This document shows, one piece after another, positions 1 through 7,681 of a stretch of DNA of 18,269 nt (the first letter of the stretch is position 1; each line of letters opens with the position of its first letter). Position numbers and translations under genes: made by a program. This DNA comes from an uncultured Devosia sp. (GTDB lineage: Bacteria > Pseudomonadota > Alphaproteobacteria > Rhizobiales > Devosiaceae): assembly GCF_946479885.1 (NCBI RefSeq), contig NZ_CAMLHM010000067.1, positions 1-18,269 on the forward strand. The letters are read 5' to 3'. A model generated the notes under the pieces. It was given only the letters and a program-made list of their open reading frames with translations, made no database searches and had not been told where the DNA came from.

Positions 1-1417
1 CGAAGCGGATGCGCTGGCGGCTCATTTCCATCAGGCCGAAATGGCTGATGCGGCCGACCTGGATGCGCGCGCGGTCGTCCTTGAGGCAATCCTTGAGCTT
101 GCGCTCGACCGCCCGGTTGCTGCGGTTCTCCATCATGTCGATGAAGTCGATGACGATCAGGCCGGCCAGGTCGCGCAGGCGGAGCTGGCGGGCGACTTCC
201 TCGGCGGCTTCCAGATTGGTCTGGAGCGCGGTGTCCTCGATATTGTGCTCCTTGGTGGAGCGGCCCGAGTTCACGTCGATGGAAACGAGCGCTTCGGTCG
301 GGTTGATGACGATGTAACCACCCGAGGGCAGGGTGACCGTCGGCGAGAACATGGAGTCGAGCTGCTGCTCGATGCCGTACTTGGAGAAGAGCGGCTGATC
401 TTCCTTGTAGAGCTGCACGTTCTTGGCGTGGCTCGGCATGATCATCTTCATGAAGTCCTTGGCCTCGCGGAAGGCGTCGTCGCCCGCCACGAAGACTTCG
501 TCGATCTCCTTGTTGTAGAGATCGCGGATGGTCCGCTTGATCAGCGAGCCTTCCTCATAGACCAGGCACGGTGCCTGGCTCTTGAGCGTGAGCGAGCGCA
601 CGCTCTCCCACAGACGCATCAGATATTCGAAATCGCGCTTCACCTCGGCCTTGGTGCGCGAGGCACCAGCCGTGCGCAGGATCACGCCCATGCCCTGCGG
701 CACTTCGAGATCACTGGTGATTTCCTTGAGGCGCTTGCGGTCGGCAGCGTTCGTAATCTTGCGGGAGATACCGCCGCCACGGGCGGTGTTCGGCATCAGC
801 ACGGAATAGCGACCTGCCAGCGACAGATAGGTGGTGAGAGCTGCGCCCTTGTTGCCGCGCTCTTCCTTGACCACCTGCACCAGCATGACCTGGCGGCGCT
901 TGATCACTTCCTGGATCTTGTAATGGCGGCGATTCTGGCTCTGGCGGCGACGCTCGGGAACTTCCTCGAGCGCGTCCGCGCCACCGATCGACTCGACCGG
1001 CTCGGCATTGGCCGGCGCCTGCTCGATATGGCTGGCGTCGTCATGATCCTGCGGATCGGCCTCGGCGTCAGGCTCGGTCACGCCCTCGGGGAGCGAGATG
1101 TGCTCTTCGGCTTCGTCGTGGTGATCCTCGGCCTCCTCGTCGCGCAGCAGGGCTTCGCGGTCGGCAACCGGAATTTGGTAATAGTCAGGGTGGATTTCGC
1201 TGAAGGCGAGGAAGCCGTGGCGGTTGCCGCCATACTCGACGAACGCTGCCTGCAAGGAGGGCTCAACGCGCGTCACCTTGGCGAGGTAGATATTGCCCCG
1301 CAGCTGCTGGCGCTGGGCCGATTCGAAGTCGAATTCCTCGATCCTGTTACCTGCGGTAACGACGATCCGTGTTTCTTCCGGGTGGATGGCATCCACCAGC
1401 ATTCTCTTGGTAGCCAT
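1..1417 (-). CDS. rne: Ribonuclease E, N-terminal catalytic half (3' end beyond window)
   Basis: Endoribonuclease that starts mRNA decay and processes rRNA and tRNA precursors, and in many bacteria scaffolds a degradosome. The minus-strand frame is open from ATG at 1417 to the left edge, giving 472 codons. The start MATKRMLVDA is typical of alphaproteobacterial RNase E, and GGAG sits six bases upstream. In order: split S1 domain (about 36-85, resuming near 165), a Glu/Asp/His-rich insertion (about 85-165), the 5'-sensor segment with ILRTAGASRTKAE, then the DNase I-like catalytic core. The presumed Mg-binding aspartates are D381 in VSIDVNSGRST and D424 in LIVIDFIDMM; their 43-residue spacing equals that of E. 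coli D303 and D346. The window ends just after HFGLMEMSRQRIR, so the zinc-link and C-terminal scaffold are not visible. It is divergent from the amidase gene across a 608-bp gap. Identity is very secure. Confidence 0.97.
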   Translation of the reverse strand, partial: MATKRMLVDAIHPEETRIVVTAGNRIEEFDFESAQRQQLRGNIYLAKVTRVEPSLQAAFVEYGGNRHGFLAFSEIHPDYYQIPVADREALLRDEEAEDHHDEAEEHISLPEGVTEPDAEADPQDHDDASHIEQAPANAEPVESIGGADALEEVPERRRQSQNRRHYKIQEVIKRRQVMLVQVVKEERGNKGAALTTYLSLAGRYSVLMPNTARGGGISRKITNAADRKRLKEITSDLEVPQGMGVILRTAGASRTKAEVKRDFEYLMRLWESVRSLTLKSQAPCLVYEEGSLIKRTIRDLYNKEIDEVFVAGDDAFREAKDFMKMIMPSHAKNVQLYKEDQPLFSKYGIEQQLDSMFSPTVTLPSGGYIVINPTEALVSIDVNSGRSTKEHNIEDTALQTNLEAAEEVARQLRLRDLAGLIVIDFIDMMENRSNRAVERKLKDCLKDDRARIQVGRISHFGLMEMSRQRIRF

Positions 1418-2025
1418 AATGAACTCCGCGCGCTCGCGCGCCGACAAGAGGCCGCCGGCGAGCCGGCATCCTTCTGGTGGCGCTATGCGAGGCGAATGGT
1501 TTGGGGGGTGTGGCGCGCAGAAGCTCTGCCTTGAACGCGCCGATATGTGTGGTCATGGCCGGAAGATGCAGCGTGGCAAAACGGCAATCGGCAATCTCGA
1601 TCGCGTCGCGTTTTGTCCGCCTGCGGGCCATCTGACCTCTTCCTATTGGGCTGCCGTCGCATCCGGGGATGAATGGCAACCGTCCGGTCCAGTGGGACCG
1701 AAATTCTTCACGAAGCGCAGGATTTGCCGCTTCTGAACCGGGTTCGGGAGTTCTCTTCGTTCCCTTGTCCGGCCACTTCCCGTACCGCTGTCGTTGGCCC
1801 GAAGGCTACGCAAACTGGTTCTGCGGGAAGCATGCGCTTCACGTCTAGCGTGTAGGGATGTTGCGACCGAATGGCAACAGGAAAGTCAGAAACGTCTGAG
1901 GCAAACCAATTCACAGCGGGTTTATTGGCCCGCTCAGCAAATCGTCGCATAAGAGCCCTCGCGCCGCAGAATCGCCCGAACCTGGTGACACACGGCAAAG
2001 ACAAGAATTTGGGGCCGGTCAGCGC
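1418..2025. other. 608-bp intergenic region: rne leader and amidase promoter region
   Basis: No convincing gene lies here. Open frames exist on both strands (for example 1673-1855 plus, and the upstream extension of the rne region on minus), but none shows a ribosome binding site with a recognisable protein. A lower-GC stretch around 1850-2010 probably holds the divergent promoters. Visible structures are TCAGA-AACG-TCTGA (1886-1899), AGCGGG-N8-CCCGCT (1915-1934) and two GCCGGC hexamers two bases apart (1454-1467), the last within the likely rne 5' untranslated region. RNase E genes commonly have long autoregulatory leaders (known for E. coli); that this one does is inference. A weak plus-strand match, TTGGCC-N17-CATAAG (1925-1953), could serve the amidase. 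Confidence 0.5.
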
Positions 2026-3291
2026 TTGTTGAAATCTATTCGTCCACTTGTCCTGCCGGTCGTCGTGGCATTGCTTGGCGCGGTCTTGCTGGTGGCCATG
2101 CCACGGGCGCAGGACGCTACACCGCAAGCCGCGCCGGCCGCGGCCGTACCGGTTGCTCTCCCCAACGTCATGGATGTGCGCGTATCGGCGACGCCCGAGC
2201 GGGCGCGGCTGGTGATCGACCTCGCCGGCAAGACAGAGTTCGCCCTGGTCTCGCTGAGCGAGCCGGACCGCCTGGCCATCGATGTGCGCGCCGCGACGTT
2301 CTCGGTGCCCCAGCCATCGGGCAAGCCGGCCGGCGAGGGCATGATCGGCGAATACGTGGTGGAGCAGGCCGCGCCGGACCGTGTGCGCACTACGCTGACC
2401 CTGTCGGCGCCGGCCCAGGTGCAGCAGGCCTATATGCTCGACCCGTTCGAAGGCCAGCCGGCGCGGCTGGTTGTCGACGTCATTCCAGCCACTGCAGAGG
2501 AATTCGCCGCCAATGTCGCCAAGGACCTGGCGGCCTCTGGCACCGCTGCGCCACCCACGGCCAGCCCGACGCCGGCCGGCGGCTCGGAACTGCCCATCGC
2601 GACACGGCCGCTGGTGGTGATTGATCCGGGCCATGGCGGCATCGACAGCGGCGCCGAAACGGCCGATGGCATCAAGGAAAAGGACATTGTCCTTGCCTTC
2701 GCGCTGCGCCTGCAGGAGCTGCTGGTCGCCTCCGGGCGCTTCGACGTAGCGCTGACCCGCGAGGACGACACTTTCCTGCGGCTTGAGGAACGCGTGGCCC
2801 TGGCCCGCACCAACAAGGCGGACCTGTTCATTTCGGTGCACGCCGACAGCTTCCAGCAGCCCGAAATCAGGGGCGCCAGCGTCTACACCCGCGATGAGAA
2901 TGCCACTGACGTGCTCGACAAGGTGCTGGCCGACAACGAGAACAAGACCGACATCATCGCTGGCTTTGCGATGCCGCAGATGGCGCCTGAAGTCGTCGAC
3001 ATCCTGCTCGATCTGATGCGGCGCGAAATGCGCCACCAGTCCTTCATGGCGGCACAGGCCATTGTGCACCAGTTGCAGCCGAGCGTCGAACTGCGGCGCT
3101 TCCCCGTCCGGCAGGCCGACTTCTTCGTGTTGCAGGCGCCCGACGTGCCATCGGTACTGCTGGAGCTTGGCTTTCTCTCCAACGCGGCCGATATGGCCAA
3201 CCTGCTCGAGGGTGAATGGCAGGATCGCACGGCGGACGCATTGGCCCGGGGCGTGTCGGCCTATTTCGACAGCCTGGCGCCCGAAGAATGA
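2026..3291 (+). CDS. amiC: Periplasmic N-acetylmuramoyl-L-alanine amidase (AMIN + Amidase_3)
   Basis: Zinc amidase that cuts the bond between MurNAc and the stem peptide, used for septal peptidoglycan splitting. The 421-residue protein starts at tandem TTG codons (2026 or 2029), followed by a signal sequence (hydrophobic about 7-26, AMPRAQD near 25-30). An AMIN-like beta domain (about 47-155) targets such proteins to the septum or wall. A Pro/Ala linker (about 170-192) leads to the Amidase_3 domain. Zinc and catalytic residues are visible: H203 in DPGHGG, E218 in IKEKD, H272 in SVHADS and E380 in LLELGF. The stretch at about 295-340 corresponds to the helical insert that blocks the active site in AmiA/B/C-type enzymes until a LytM activator binds; a LytM-type protein is encoded at 7678-8823. 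The start is uncertain because the ribosome site is weak (GGGG at 2011-2014). PBP1A follows in the same direction after 175 bp. Confidence 0.93.
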   Translation: MLKSIRPLVLPVVVALLGAVLLVAMPRAQDATPQAAPAAAVPVALPNVMDVRVSATPERARLVIDLAGKTEFALVSLSEPDRLAIDVRAATFSVPQPSGKPAGEGMIGEYVVEQAAPDRVRTTLTLSAPAQVQQAYMLDPFEGQPARLVVDVIPATAEEFAANVAKDLAASGTAAPPTASPTPAGGSELPIATRPLVVIDPGHGGIDSGAETADGIKEKDIVLAFALRLQELLVASGRFDVALTREDDTFLRLEERVALARTNKADLFISVHADSFQQPEIRGASVYTRDENATDVLDKVLADNENKTDIIAGFAMPQMAPEVVDILLDLMRREMRHQSFMAAQAIVHQLQPSVELRRFPVRQADFFVLQAPDVPSVLLELGFLSNAADMANLLEGEWQDRTADALARGVSAYFDSLAPEE

Positions 3292-3351
3292 TGTGGCAAT
3301 TCAGTCACGCCCGGCGCCGCGTGCCAACGGCAAAGCCGCAGTAACGCGGCC

Positions 3352-3399
3352 TTGTGATCTACTTTGCGGCCGCCGTCTGCTATGATTCTACGCTGAATC
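3352..3399 (+). promoter_or_regulatory. Possible promoter of the PBP1A gene with paired GANTC sites
   Basis: TATGAT at 3381-3386 is a good -10 match; the -35 is poor (CTACTT at 3358-3363, 17-bp spacer), so this is tentative. Two GANTC sites, GATTC at 3384-3388 (overlapping the -10) and GAATC at 3395-3399, are the recognition sequence of the cell-cycle methylase CcrM found in most alphaproteobacteria. The position, 70-85 bases before the start codon in the amidase/PBP1A gap, suits a promoter. No methylase gene is visible in the window. Confidence 0.35.
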
Positions 3400-3466
3400 C
3401 GGTGTTCCTCGCGGACGCTGCGAGGTGAATATGCGGGCGGTGCGCCGCTCGGGAGAGAACGACTAG

Positions 3467-5977
3467 ATGCTGCGCTTGCTCGGCTGGATCTTTGGCTTTG
3501 GGATGTTCGCGGCACTGGCCGGCATCGGCGTGGCCGCGATCTATCTCACCACCGTTGCCGCCGCGCTGCCTGATTATACCGTGCTCAAGGACTATCAGCC
3601 GCCCGTGACCACGCGCGTCCATGCGGCAGATGGCACGCTCCTGGCCGAGTTCGCCCGCGAACGCCGGCTGTTCCAGCCCATAGAGACGGTGCCGCCGCTG
3701 CTGGTCCACGCCTTCCTCTCGGCCGAGGACAAGGATTTCTACAGCCATGGCGGCATCGCCATCGACGGCGTGTTCCGTGCGCTGCGCGACAACGTGCTGG
3801 CGCGCATGGACGGCAACAGCTCGATCCAGGGCGGCGGCTCGTCCATTACCCAGCAGGTGGCCAAGAACTTCCTGCTCACCTCCGAGCAGACCTGGGACCG
3901 CAAGCTGCAGGAAGCGCTGCTGGCGGTCAGGATCGAGTCCACCTTTTCCAAGGACCGTATTCTCGAACTTTATCTCAACGAGATTTTCCTTGGCCTCAAC
4001 TCCTATGGCGTAGCTGCCGCGGCGCTCAACTACTTCGACAAGGCGCTTTATGAGCTGACATTGAGCGAGGCCGCCTATATTGCCGCGCTCCCCAAGGGCC
4101 CCAATAACTACCACCCGTTCCGTCGCCCGCAGGCCGCCATCGAGCGCCGCAACTGGGTGATCGACCGTATGGTTGAAAATGGCTACGTGACGCTGGAAGA
4201 GGGCTCCATCGCCAAGGACGAGCCGCTCAACGTCATCCCGCGCGCCGGCGGCAGCCAGCTTTACTCGGCGGAGTACTTCACCGAGGAAGTCCGCCGCGAG
4301 CTGGCCAAGCTCTACGGCGAAGACCAGCTCTATGGCGGCGGCCTGTCGGTGCGCACCACGCTTGAGCCCAAGCTCCAGGAATATGCCCGCCGGGCTCTGA
4401 TGAATGGCCTGATCGCCTATGACCATGGCAAGGGCTTCCGCGAGCCGGTCGCCAGCATCGAGATCGGCGAGGACTGGGGGCTCGACGTCAGCAAGATCGT
4501 GCCGCTCAGCGACGTGCCGGAATGGCAGCTCGCCGTGGTGCTGGAGATGAACGGCAACGAAGCGCGCATTGGCCTGCGGCCCGACAACCTCGCTGATGGC
4601 GCCGTGGCGGACGATCGCGTCGAAGGCACGCTGTCCGGCCCCGAGATCAAGTGGGTTTCCAAGCCTCTCCAGGATATTCTTAAGGTAGGGGATGTGGTCT
4701 ATGTCTCCCCGGTTTCGGGGCAGACCGGCATCTACACGCTCGAGCAGGTGCCCGAGATCGAAGGTGCCCTGGTCGCCATGGACCCGCGTACCGGCCGCGT
4801 TCTGGCCATGGTGGGCGGCTTTTCCTATGCGATGAGCGAATTCAACCGGGCGACCCAGGCATTGCGGCAGCCGGGCTCGTCGTTCAAGCCCATCGTCTAT
4901 GCGGCGGCGCTCGACAATGGTTATACGCCAGCCTCGGTGGTGCTCGATGCGCCGGTCGAAATCCGCAATGGCGACGGCTCGATCTGGCGCCCGGAAAACT
5001 ATGCGCAGGAATTCTACGGACCGCAGACGCTGCGCCGCGGCATCGAACGCAGCCGCAACGTCATGACCGTACGGCTGGCGCGCGACATTGGCATGCCGCT
5101 GGTGGCCGAATACGCCAAGATGTTCGGCGTGTACGATACCATGCAGCCGGTGCTGGCCATGGCGCTCGGCGCCGGCGAAACCACCGACATGCGGATGACC
5201 GCCGCCTATGCCACCATCGCCAATGGCGGCCGCAAGATCGTGCCGACCCTGATCGACCGCGTGCAGGATCGCTATGGCGTTACCGTCTACAAGCACGACC
5301 AGCGCCTGTGCCAGGGCTGCGAAGCGACCAGTTGGACCGGGCAGGGCGAGCCGGTGATTGTCGACAACCGCGAGCAGGTTCTCGATCCCATGACCGCCTA
5401 CCAGATCACCTCGATGATGGAAGGCGTGGTGCAGCGCGGCACCGGCACTGCGGCCAGGGTCCTCAACCGCCCGGTGGCCGGCAAGACCGGCACCACCAAT
5501 GACTACAAGGACGCCTGGTTTGTCGGCTTTACGCCCGAACTCGCGGTCGGCGTCTATGTCGGCTACGACCAGCCGCGGTCGATGGGCAGCGCCGTGACCG
5601 GAGGCACCTTCGCCGTGCCGATCTTCACCGAATTCATGGCCAAGGCACTCGAAGGCAAGCCGCCGACCCCATTCAACGTGCCCCCGGGCATGACAACGGC
5701 CTGGATCAACCCCAATTCGGGCGTAGCGGCCTTCGATGGCGAGGGGGGCATCCAGGAGGCGTTCAAGCCCGGTACCGGGCCGAACCTGATGACGTCGGTC
5801 ATCGGGGTGGACGTCAACGCCTTCGACGCCATCCAGCGCCAGCAGATGATGCAGCAGCAATACGACTCGGGCTTCGTGTCCCAGCCACAGGCGCCGGCCG
5901 AGGGCGGCGGCAACCAACTGGTCTACGATCCCAATACCGGCCAATGGGTCAGCCCCGGGCGCGGCGGCCTGTTCTAG
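3467..5977 (+). CDS. mrcA: Penicillin-binding protein 1A, bifunctional class A PBP
   Basis: Inner-membrane enzyme that polymerises lipid II into glycan strands (GT51 glycosyltransferase) and cross-links them (transpeptidase). It has 836 residues, within the usual range for the family. ATG at 3467 is preceded by GGGAGAG (3451-3457). Order: short cytoplasmic tail, membrane anchor (about 8-30), GT51 domain with catalytic E87 in SAEDKDFYSHGG, then GGGSSITQQVAKN and KDRILELYLNEIFLG; an OB-like insert (about 310-425); and the transpeptidase domain with S471 in GSSFK, SRN at 529-531 and KTGT at 673-676. All nucleophile and motif residues are intact. The last ~40 residues are low-complexity, rich in Gln and Gly. 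The stop TAG overlaps the GTG start of the next gene by one base, so the two are probably translationally coupled. It belongs to a plus-strand run with the amidase upstream and prfB downstream. Confidence 0.97.
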   Translation: MLRLLGWIFGFGMFAALAGIGVAAIYLTTVAAALPDYTVLKDYQPPVTTRVHAADGTLLAEFARERRLFQPIETVPPLLVHAFLSAEDKDFYSHGGIAIDGVFRALRDNVLARMDGNSSIQGGGSSITQQVAKNFLLTSEQTWDRKLQEALLAVRIESTFSKDRILELYLNEIFLGLNSYGVAAAALNYFDKALYELTLSEAAYIAALPKGPNNYHPFRRPQAAIERRNWVIDRMVENGYVTLEEGSIAKDEPLNVIPRAGGSQLYSAEYFTEEVRRELAKLYGEDQLYGGGLSVRTTLEPKLQEYARRALMNGLIAYDHGKGFREPVASIEIGEDWGLDVSKIVPLSDVPEWQLAVVLEMNGNEARIGLRPDNLADGAVADDRVEGTLSGPEIKWVSKPLQDILKVGDVVYVSPVSGQTGIYTLEQVPEIEGALVAMDPRTGRVLAMVGGFSYAMSEFNRATQALRQPGSSFKPIVYAAALDNGYTPASVVLDAPVEIRNGDGSIWRPENYAQEFYGPQTLRRGIERSRNVMTVRLARDIGMPLVAEYAKMFGVYDTMQPVLAMALGAGETTDMRMTAAYATIANGGRKIVPTLIDRVQDRYGVTVYKHDQRLCQGCEATSWTGQGEPVIVDNREQVLDPMTAYQITSMMEGVVQRGTGTAARVLNRPVAGKTGTTNDYKDAWFVGFTPELAVGVYVGYDQPRSMGSAVTGGTFAVPIFTEFMAKALEGKPPTPFNVPPGMTTAWINPNSGVAAFDGEGGIQEAFKPGTGPNLMTSVIGVDVNAFDAIQRQQMMQQQYDSGFVSQPQAPAEGGGNQLVYDPNTGQWVSPGRGGLF

Positions 5978-6474
5978 TGGCTGACTTCGTCACCTATCCG
6001 CACGCGGCGCTGACCCGAAAGGCCGCGGTGCGGCCGGTTGATGCCGCAATGCTGGCGGCTGGTGAGAGGCTAGCCGAAGCAGCCAGAAGCGTGCAGGCCT
6101 ATGGGCTGGCCGCGGCCCATCTCGGTCTCGACGAGCCGCTGGTGGTGATCAGCGTGGCCAGCGACACGACCCAGCGCGACTACCGTTTGCTCTACAATCC
6201 CCAAGTCGTCCTGGCCTCGGCTGAAACCAGCGTGGGCCCGGAAGGGTCGGTCTCGCTGCCGGGCATCGAAGTGCCGGTCGAGCGGGCCACCTGGGTGGAG
6301 CTGGTCTACGACGATGCCGATGGCGCGCGGCAGACTGCCCGGTTCGAGGGCTTCGTGGCGCGGGTGGCGCAGCACGAGATCGATCAGATGAACGGCGTGT
6401 TCTTTCTCAGCCGGGTGTCGCGGATCAAGCGCGAGACGGCCCTGCGCAAGTTTGAGAAGAGTCTTCGCCGCTGA
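5977..6474 (+). CDS. Peptide deformylase-like protein with degenerate active site
   Basis: Small protein (165 residues from GTG at 5977) with the fold signature of peptide deformylase, which removes the formyl group from nascent proteins using Fe or Zn. All three family motifs can be located but are altered. Motif I, normally GLAAPQ(I/V)G, reads GLAAAHLG (43-50), so the oxyanion-stabilising Gln is His. Motif II, EGCLS, reads EGSVS (89-93), so the metal-ligand Cys is Ser. Motif III, HExDH, reads HEIDQ (133-137), so the second metal His is Gln. H133 and E134 are kept. Loss of two of three metal ligands argues against ordinary deformylase activity. The reading frame is otherwise clean and GC3-rich, so it looks like a maintained gene rather than a decaying one. 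An upstream ATG at 5944 would overlap the PBP1A gene by 34 bases; the 1-base overlapping GTG is simpler. Its role is unknown. Its placement suggests co-expression with the PBP1A gene and prfB. Confidence 0.8.
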   Translation: MADFVTYPHAALTRKAAVRPVDAAMLAAGERLAEAARSVQAYGLAAAHLGLDEPLVVISVASDTTQRDYRLLYNPQVVLASAETSVGPEGSVSLPGIEVPVERATWVELVYDDADGARQTARFEGFVARVAQHEIDQMNGVFFLSRVSRIKRETALRKFEKSLRR

Positions 6475-6555
6475 ACCCGTCGCGGCGTGACAGGCCGAGG
6501 TTGATCCCCGCCGCCGCCTCCGCTAAACGGGACACCACTTTGAAGGAATTGACCA

Positions 6556-7681
6556 ATGCGTACGGAAATCGAAAAGACCGTCGCCGAAATCGAGCAGGTT
6601 TTGACCCTGCTGAGGAGGCATCTTTGACTGGGATACTGCAGAACTGCGCCGCGACGCGCTGACCGCCGAAACCGAATCTCCCGATTTCTGGAACGACCCC
6701 GAAAAAGCCCGCACCAAGATGCGTGAGCGCGACGAGCTCGACGTCGCCGTCAAGGCGGTGCGCGAGCTTGAATCTGGCATCCGCGATAATTCCGAACTGA
6801 TCGAGCTGGGCGAAGCCGAGGGCGACGCCCAGATCGTCAAGGATGCCGAGAACGCGCTGCTCGAGCTCAAGGCTGTCGCCAAGCGACGCCAGATCGAGAC
6901 GCTGCTGTCGGGCGAAGTGGATGCCAATGACTGCTACGTGGAAATCCACTCTGGCGCCGGCGGCACCGAGAGCCAGGATTGGGCCAACATGCTGCTGCGC
7001 ATGTATACCCGCTGGGCCGAGCGTCGGAAGATGAAGGTCCAGGTACTCGAAATGCATGACGGCGAAGAAGCCGGCATCAAATCGGCCACCATCCAGGTTT
7101 CCGGGCACAATGCGTATGGCTGGCTCAAGACCGAGAGCGGTGTGCACCGGCTCGTCCGCATCAGCCCCTACGATTCGGCGGCACGGCGGCACACCAGCTT
7201 TTCGAGCTGCTGGGTCTATCCCGTGGTCGATGATTCCATCGATATCGAGATCCGGGAATCCGACCTCAAGGTCGATACCTATCGCGCCTCGGGTGCCGGT
7301 GGGCAGCACGTCAACACCACCGACTCGGCCATCCGCATCACGCACGTGCCGTCAGGCATCATCGTGGCCTGCCAGCAGGAGCGCAGCCAGCACAAGAACC
7401 GTGCCACGGCCATGGCCATGCTGAAATCGCGGCTCTACGAGGCCGAGTTGCAGAAGCGCGAGGAAGCGGCGAACGCCCAGGCGGCCAGCAAGACCGATAT
7501 CGGCTGGGGCCACCAGATCCGCAGCTACGTGCTGCAGCCCTACCAGATGGTCAAGGATCTGCGCACGGGCGTCGAAAGCGGCCAGCCCTCGGTGGTGCTG
7601 GACGGCGATCTCGACGAGTTCATGGAAGCGGCCTTGGCGCAGCGCGTCGGTGTGGCGACGGACGTGACGGCGGAAGACTAG
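6556..7681 (+). CDS. prfB: Peptide chain release factor 2 (RF2), with programmed +1 frameshift
   Basis: RF2 recognises UGA and UAA stop codons and triggers peptide release. Translation starts at ATG 6556 (AAGGA at 6543-6547), runs 23 codons to an in-frame UGA at 6625-6627, shifts +1 on CUU, and continues from GAC at 6626 to TAG at 7679-7681, giving 374 residues (E. coli RF2 has 365). The post-shift frame starts [13 protein letters not shown], as expected for RF2 after the shift. Visible motifs are [13 protein letters not shown] (the stop-codon recognition region; SPY where E. coli has SPF) and the peptidyl-transferase GGQ at about 248-250 in SGAGGQHVN. Domain I is helical and acidic. It lies 81 bp after the deformylase-like gene. 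Its stop codon interlocks with that of the convergent M23 peptidase gene. Automatic gene calling may mistakenly start this gene at an internal ATG near 6719 or annotate it as broken. Confidence 0.97.
6613..6628 (+). promoter_or_regulatory. prfB programmed +1 ribosomal frameshift site
   Basis: The site reads AGGAGG CAT CTT TGA C. The Shine-Dalgarno-like AGGAGG (6613-6618) lies three bases before the CTT slip codon (6622-6624), which is followed by UGA and a C in the poor-termination context. This matches the E. coli prfB site (AGG GGG TAT CTT TGA C) in layout and spacing. When RF2 is scarce the ribosome pauses at UGA and slips +1, making more RF2. Here the internal SD element is the full consensus, a perfect anti-SD complement. 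The functional conclusion rests on the well-established E. coli mechanism. Confidence 0.96.

Noticed and set aside
41..1534. 497-codon open frame on the plus strand opposite rne
   Set aside because: The minus strand encodes RNase E with all catalytic motifs; the plus frame has no family resemblance and typical antisense composition.
1673..1855. 60-codon plus-strand frame in the rne/amidase gap
   Set aside because: No ribosome binding site, no family resemblance and mixed codon use; more likely leader DNA.
3335..3350. GCCGC-AGTAAC-GCGGC hairpin after the amidase gene as a terminator
   Set aside because: Only a 5-bp stem and no T-tract; a chance occurrence is likely in GC-rich DNA.
3380..5944. 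854-codon open frame on the minus strand opposite the PBP1A gene
   Set aside because: It is an antisense shadow of a GC-rich gene: no recognisable domains, His/Arg/Gly/Asp-rich composition, and the plus strand encodes a fully motif-complete PBP1A.
6556..6627. A frameshift mutation or pseudogene at the start of prfB
   Set aside because: The in-frame UGA with AGGAGG and CTT TGA C is the well-known programmed frameshift site, so the gene is intact.
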